From Allomyces macrogynus ATCC 38327 (Eukaryota > Blastocladiomycota > Blastocladiomycetes > Blastocladiales > Blastocladiaceae), in assembly GCA_000151295.1 (NCBI GenBank), contig GG745345.1, positions 344,158-397,707 on the forward strand: a stretch of 53,550 nt of DNA, given 5' to 3'. Under the pieces are notes generated by a model. The model was not told the DNA's origin. It was given only the letters and a program-made list of their open reading frames with translations, and searched no databases. Positions 50,232 to 53,550 of this stretch are shown piece after piece. The position numbers and the translations under genes were made by a program. Each line of letters opens with the position of its first letter. Within the stretch, counting starts at the first letter, position 1.

Positions 50232-52534
50232 AGTTTGGGGTGCTTCATGGTTTACTCACTGACTTGCTGCGCCTGCGCGTTGGCGACTACTGCCGCCGCC
50301 AGCTCACGTCTCCCTAAACTTGCGCCGTGCTGCAAGCGGCAGATGGCTGTTGAAGATGCAAGGCTGGCTTGGCGCTGTGGCCATAGGCAACATGCAGCTT
50401 GTTGAGGAATGCTCTGTTATAATTTTCCATCGTACAGCCGGTTCATTGAAGTATGGGCGCTCTGTCCTAAAAGACTGGGCAGTACCCGGCAGTCCTTTTT
50501 CCATGGCGCCGACCTGGCAGCCGCCAGCTGGCTTATGGGTGACAGGAGCGGCTGCAAGAAACGACGATTGTGACAGGCAGGTGGTGATGCAGATTTTGCA
50601 CTGCCATTGTGGCTGGCACTTTATGACCGACTTTCAACAGCATCCCTGGCGTCTGGTCGTCGTGAGGGTCATGCTGCATGCACTATCTATCAGTCAGCTG
50701 CAATCGAGCATAAGCCAGGCTCACAAAGAGCATGATCATGCTCAAGCATGCTTGACTGCGACCATACTGATCTTACCATCAACAACCATTCATTCCATGC
50801 TGGAACCGCTCTCCACACGTGAATTGTGGGAGGCGTTTCTTGATGCACCAACAACGACCACCAGTTATTACATTTCGCATCCCTCGTCCTGAAGAGGAGA
50901 GTAGAACATGGGCGCGAGTTTGGAGTTCCAATGGGTAGCGCCCATTGACCAACAGTTGAACGAGCTAGAAACGGGGGACCATATCCGGAGTTTGCATCTT
51001 CAGTTTACGCAGACTTAGCAATGCCCTACACCAGGGGCGACTCGTGTAGTGCCTTTGTTCTCTTCGTCGCATTTCTTTTGCCCATTCTTGTTTACTGCTG
51101 TGCAATCTATGCAGGATTTCCACAACTCTTTGTTGCGCCTAACAACCAACGCGTGTCCGAAAAACTTCGTAACGCTCGATTGATTGTGCGAACTGTTCGC
51201 GATCCTGAGTTCGTCCAGATCGTCCTTTGTCGGAACGGCGATGACTGGCGTGTGCATTCTCGGCCAGTTTCGTGAGCGACTGGCCGTGCTGTATTGGCTG
51301 TGGCGCAAATTCCAGACAGAGCGATGCGACTTTGCTGCCACCACAAGGTGGAGAATGTAGTACGACGGTTACAGAACCATTCTTCGAATGGAGAAACGCA
51401 TTCGCCCATGTTCTATGATACGTCTTCGTGTATCGACATGACACGCCCGATGTTACCTGGCACGATCCAGCTGCTGCATTGGATTCATCGCACGACTGCG
51501 ACGGTCTGCAACGTGGTCGTGGATGCGGTCCCCACGCTGCGCGAAAACCCGACCGATCTCACAGCGCAGCTTCATATCTGCGCTGCCGCGCTCCTTGCTG
51601 CGCGGTGCCTGCAAGGTGTCTGTCGATGCCACGCGCAAGGCACGGCGTCGGGCGATCCGCGACCGTGGCGCGGGCATTTCCTGTGGCGTCGATTCGTTGG
51701 ACATGTCGCCGTCGACTTCTGAATTGTTCACGAAAGTCGGTTCGGTTTGCGTATGTAAGTGGGTCAAGGAAACCGGTCACTGGTGAGTCGCGTCTCGTGC
51801 GGACGCATTGCTGCTGCCACCACCACCAACATCCCTAGCGGTCGTCAAGTCGAACAACATCTGGGTGGAGAAAATTGAGAGGCTGTTTCCGAATCCTTCC
51901 CCAGATGAAGAGGCGCTTGCGGTCATGCAAACTCCTCTTTTTGTCTTCCTGTGTTGCGATACAGTGCGCCATTCTCCAGCTCATGAATGATCATGTCCAC
52001 ACCGTTGTTACCGCCGCGATGACCGCGCTGTATTTGTATTTCGTGCACCGAGCTGGTCACCCGCGTTCGTCGGCTCCAGCTGAATGTGTGGCTCATGCTC
52101 CAGACTCGTCATGCTGCTCCCATCTCTCGTTCTGATGCTTCCAGCTTGACGGATGGCGGGAATCAAGCTCTCATGGGGAACAAACGGGCAGCCAAGATGA
52201 ATCCATGTTTTCTTGCGCAACAGCAATCACAACCAAGGTGGATGAATGAAGGAAAGCAGATGAGAATGGATACAAATGACGATGAGAAGCGAACTGGGCA
52301 ACAGAAATAGCGCCACGGCAGCAGAGGCAGAAGCAGCAGAAGCGAACGAGAATCCAGCGCAAAGGCAGAATCACGACGAACACGGAACGGAAAGGAAAGA
52401 CAGAAGAAGAGGAGGACGGGCAAGAAAGAGCAAGATCAGAACGGGTCGCAATTCGCTTCCACTTGCTGGAACGCCGTTGGTCGAAACGTTGGGTCAGAGC
52501 TCGCGCGCCTCATCGCAACGGACTGCCCACTCAA
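50232..52534. other. Gene-poor region with degenerate repeats
   Basis: 2.3 kb without an intact gene. Two further copies of the degenerate repeat lie at 51332-51440 and 51811-51975 on the plus strand. Between them is a coding-like stretch (GTIQLLHWIHRTTATVCNVV; another frame SVDATRKARRRAIRDRGAGI) that does not assemble into one protein. I cannot assign a function. Confidence 0.45.
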
Positions 52535-53550
52535 TCACTGGCTGAATTTGATGATCGACTGGATGCTGCCCCACTCAATGATTTTCGACTCGAGCCACTT
52601 GAGGTTCAGCGGCTGGCAAAATACGAAAGAGAACCGCCACGAGTTAGTCAGTGAGCGTCTTCCATTGTCAAAGCATGTAAAATTCCAAAATTCGCGCGCA
52701 CCTTGCTTATAAAATCATTGCAACCGGCCTGCAGCGCGGCCTTGCGGTCGTCGGGCGTGGAACTTGCCGTGAGCGCCACCACAATCGAGTTGCACCCGGC
52801 CGGCACGGGCGTCGTCGGAACCGATGCGGACGTCGGCCGCGTTTCTGCTTGATCGTCGCGTTTCGCGGCAGCGGCCGCGCTGGTCCGGTCAGCGTGCGCG
52901 CGCACCAGGTCCGTGAGCGACCGACTCCCTGGCGCCGCCGTGAGCCTCGCCGCCGATGCCCCACCCGTCCGCACGCGCACGCGCGTACTGATCCCCACGG
53001 CCCCGGGCGACCGGCTCTTAAACACTCCGACGGGCGGCGACTTTTTCTTGGTCGGCGACGTCGGCGTACTCGTCGGCGGCGACCGCTGCTTGCCGCGCAT
53101 CCCGGCCTTGGCCGCAAACTCGACTTCCGGCTGGCTGATCGCGCGGCGGCGCGCGGTCATCCCCACCGTCGCGACCACCGTACTCACCGACCCCGGGCGC
53201 GCAGCAACACCGCCGGACCGAGCCGGTGGCGGCGGAGCCGTACCACCAGCCCGTCGAGCCCCACCCGCCGGCACCGGCGACGCGTTCTGGTGATGGTGAC
53301 TCTGCCGCCGCGCGGCCGCGCGCCGATCCGCGTCCCATTTCGCCTCGACGCCACGAATCCGGCGCGTCGCTTCGAGCCCGTCCATGACGGGCAGTTGTAC
53401 GTCCATCAGGACCAAGTGGAACTCGGTCCCCGATCCGGGCGGGGCTGCGGCGAATACGTTCACGGCCTCGGCCCCATCGCGCGCGGCCGCGTACCGGATA
53501 CCGCGCTGGCTGAGGAATGCCGTCAGGATGCGTAGGTTGATGGGGTTGTC
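52535..53550 (-). CDS. SSK1: Ssk1-like response regulator, 5' part outside window
   Basis: Ssk1 is the response regulator that connects the phosphorelay to the HOG stress MAP kinase pathway. Only the receiver domain is in the window. It runs from DNPINLRILTAFLSQRGIRY through FHLVLMDVQLPVMDGLEATR (phospho-acceptor Asp in LMD) and, after an insertion of about 150 low-complexity residues, to SIVVALTASSTPDDRKAALQ and AGCNDFISK. An intron falls between the conserved Lys and Pro. The last exon, PLNLKWLESKIIEWGSIQSI ending IKFSQ, matches the Ssk1 C terminus. The insertion (residues such as SPTKKKSPPVGVF) sits in the receiver loop, where fungal Ssk1 proteins are known to vary. The N terminus lies beyond 53550. 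Confidence 0.85.

Noticed and set aside
51015..51344. 109-codon minus-strand frame as a gene
   Set aside because: It overlaps competing frames, has no family resemblance, and lies in the degenerate-repeat region.

Overview
The window is nuclear DNA of a gene-dense, GC-rich eukaryote, most likely a flagellated (zoosporic) fungus. Most genes are cut by short introns, commonly 60-110 bp, with donors of the type GTACG/GTAAG/GTGCG and a CAG/TAG acceptor. Fungal-type genes (homoserine O-acetyltransferase MET2, an Ssk1-like response regulator) sit beside genes of a motile cilium: a CatSper-type channel, the IFT70/TTC30 intraflagellar-transport protein, and a triple-domain adenylate kinase like that of sperm flagella. 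That mix points to Blastocladiomycota (Allomyces/Catenaria-like) or possibly a chytrid. This is inference from gene content; no database was searched. There is one assembly gap (26527-27289).

Layout. 0.85-6.5 kb: a UBX/zinc-finger ubiquitin adaptor, a universal stress protein and a UBE2O-type E2/E3. 7.4-12.5 kb: the CatSper-like channel followed by the triple adenylate kinase. 13.3-17.2 kb: three sulfur-amino-acid genes in a row (MET2, acireductone dioxygenase ADI1, free methionine-R-sulfoxide reductase). 17.7-23.9 kb: a very long Ras exchange factor. 25.4 kb: an initiator tRNA-Met gene. 25.8-29.0 kb: an INO80F-like protein interrupted by the gap. 29.8-31.0 kb: fructose-1,6-bisphosphatase. 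32.8-34.2 kb: cystathionine gamma-lyase. 35.3-36.8 kb: a CBS-domain protein. 38.3-39.2 kb: a decaying TPMT-family methyltransferase. 40.1-45.8 kb: a small helical protein, a CPL-like CTD phosphatase and a CRAL-TRIO/RhoGAP protein. 46.1-48.3 kb: IFT70 with an apparent nonsense codon. 48.3-52.5 kb: gene-poor DNA with a CpG-depleted tract, degenerate repeats and a second, inverted initiator tRNA-Met gene. 52.5 kb to the end: the 3' part of an Ssk1-like response regulator.

Functional themes. (1) Sulfur amino acids: MET2 makes O-acetylhomoserine, ADI1 acts in methionine salvage, fRMsr repairs free methionine sulfoxide and cystathionine gamma-lyase makes cysteine. Their upstream regions share a palindromic ATGGCGCC-containing word, and cystathionine gamma-lyase has a dense GCCATGGC array. 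(2) Zoospore motility: calcium entry (CatSper), energy transfer along the axoneme (triple AK) and cilium assembly (IFT70). (3) Signalling and ubiquitin genes.

The best leads are the shared promoter word and the promoter array, the duplicated tRNA-iMet unit with a conserved leader that can form two competing hairpins, the CpG desert beside the second tRNA, the intron pattern of the triple adenylate kinase, and three broken genes (UBX frameshift, IFT70 stop, TPMT-like pseudogene) that may be real or may be sequence errors.
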